From Quadrisphaera sp. INWT6 (lineage in GTDB: Bacteria; Actinomycetota; Actinomycetes; Actinomycetales; Quadrisphaeraceae), in assembly GCF_015390235.1 (NCBI RefSeq), contig NZ_VUOH01000003.1, positions 248,001-312,000 of the forward strand: DNA of 64,000 bases, read 5' to 3'. This document shows, one piece after another, positions 63,474 to 64,000 of the stretch (the first letter of the stretch is position 1; each line of letters starts with the position of its first letter). The position numbers and the translations under genes were made by a program. The notes beneath the pieces were generated by a model. The model was given only the letters and a program-made list of their open reading frames with translations, did no database searches and was not told the origin of the DNA.

Positions 63474-64000
63474 CGAGCCAGTCCAGCATGCAGCCCGTCC
63501 AGCAGACGACGCAGCCCACGACCCAGCAGGCGACCCAGCAGGCGACCCAGCAGGCGACCCAGCAGGGCACCGCCCCGCTGCTCGACGGGATGGAGCTCGA
63601 GCGTCCGCTCGGCACCGTCTACGTGACGGGCGGCTCGAGCGGTCTGGGCGCTGCCGTCGTCGAGGTCGTCACCGCCCTCGGGGGCACGGCCGCCGTCATC
63701 GACCGGGCCGCGCCGCCCGCCGGGTCGTCGGCCGCCGGCCACGCCGTCGCCGACGTCTCCGACGCCGCCGCGGTGGAGCGGGCCGTGGCCGACCTCGTCG
63801 AGAGGGTCGGGCCGCCCACGGCCCTGCTGACCGCCGCCGGCACCGACGCGGTCGGTCGCCTGGAGGACGTGCCCGCCGACCGCTGGGCGAACGTGGTCGG
63901 CGTGAACCTCATCGGCACGGCCGCCGCGGTGCGGGCGTGCCTCCCCCACCTGGTCGAGGCCCGCGGCACCGTGGTCACCGTGGCGAGCTCGCTGGGGCTG
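63470..64000 (+). CDS. SDR-family oxidoreductase, 3' truncated by window
   Basis: The GTG at 63470 overlaps the stop of the GmhA-HldE fusion (GTGA). The first about 45 residues are Gln/Thr-rich with a TQQA repeat made by four 12-bp units (63521-63567). The Rossmann fold then starts: GTVYVTGGSSGLGAAVVEVV, a DVSDAAAVERAVADLV stretch, LTAAGTDAVGRLEDVPADRW, GVNLIGTAAAVRACLPHLVEARGTVVTVASSLGL (the catalytic Ser region). It is a classical SDR, so it could be the last modifying step, an epimerase-like or reducing step. The 3' end and Tyr-x-x-x-Lys are outside the window. Confidence 0.88.
   Translation, partial: MTSQSSMQPVQQTTQPTTQQATQQATQQATQQGTAPLLDGMELERPLGTVYVTGGSSGLGAAVVEVVTALGGTAAVIDRAAPPAGSSAAGHAVADVSDAAAVERAVADLVERVGPPTALLTAAGTDAVGRLEDVPADRWANVVGVNLIGTAAAVRACLPHLVEARGTVVTVASSLGL
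63521..63567. repeat. In-frame 12-bp tandem repeat (TQQA) in the SDR gene
   Basis: Four units of ACCCAGCAGGCG, the last ending GGG, code for a TQQA repeat in the N-terminal extension ahead of the Rossmann fold. Copy number may vary between strains. Confidence 0.7.

Noticed and set aside
1-64000. Mobile genetic island, prophage or insertion sequence
   Set aside because: No integrase, transposase, phage gene or flanking tRNA was seen, and base composition looks uniform by eye.

Overview
The window is chromosomal DNA from a very GC-rich actinobacterium. Third codon positions are almost all G or C, GTG starts are common, and ATGA/GTGA stop-start overlaps join most operons. Gene content includes a deazaflavin (F420) nitroreductase-like protein, an MsiK-type sugar ABC system without its own ATPase, paired SpoIIE phosphatases and a DUF6131-like mini membrane protein. 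This fits the Actinomycetota, perhaps Kineosporiales, but genus is only a guess. No rRNA, tRNA, CRISPR array, IS element or prophage was found; this looks like core plus niche-adaptive chromosome.

Layout. 1-1535: the C-terminal half of an MMPL exporter. 1624-24000: carbohydrate use. A divergent locus holds a sugar ABC importer plus LacZ (minus strand) opposite a DeoR regulator, a GH38 alpha-mannosidase and a GH29 alpha-L-fucosidase. Next come a GNAT enzyme, a second DeoR/GH4/PfkB divergon, an aldo/keto reductase, a Gfo/Idh/MocA dehydrogenase with a sugar isomerase, and a CDP-glycerol transferase with a nucleotidyltransferase. 23999-27279: ackA-pta. 27362-29450: a dehydrogenase-aldo/keto reductase fusion. 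29755-33913: nrdAB, apparently under NrdR boxes, with an R2 subunit that carries Phe at the radical Tyr position (class Ic signature). 33914-34876: a repeat-rich gap. 34877-39264: smpB, a YdcF-like protein, a methyltransferase, a sugar isomerase and a 3-hydroxyacyl-CoA-type dehydrogenase. 39347-45736: a signalling block of two SpoIIE phosphatases and an RsbW-like ATPase around mqo. 45803-54084: transglutaminase, amino-acid permease, Ser/Thr kinase, proC, NAD kinase, Ddn-like protein, ogt and an aldehyde dehydrogenase.

54182-64000 is the most interesting part: a tightly overlapped operon that looks like a complete ADP-heptose (D-glycero-manno-heptose) glycoconjugate pathway in a Gram-positive. 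It runs: NodU/CmcH-type carbamoyltransferase; a GT2 glycosyltransferase fused to a GmhB-like HAD phosphatase; a GT9 heptosyltransferase-like enzyme; two further glycosyltransferases; a three-domain GmhA-HldE fusion (SIS isomerase, PfkB kinase, nucleotidyltransferase); and an SDR cut by the window end. Together these would turn sedoheptulose 7-phosphate into nucleotide-heptose, transfer it, and carbamoylate the product.

Quality note: five otherwise intact genes (GH38, the dehydrogenase-AKR fusion twice, nrdA, the YdcF gene, proC) are each broken by the loss of exactly one base. Two of these are housekeeping genes, so the pattern points to sequencing or assembly deletions rather than to decay. 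I annotate them as single genes.
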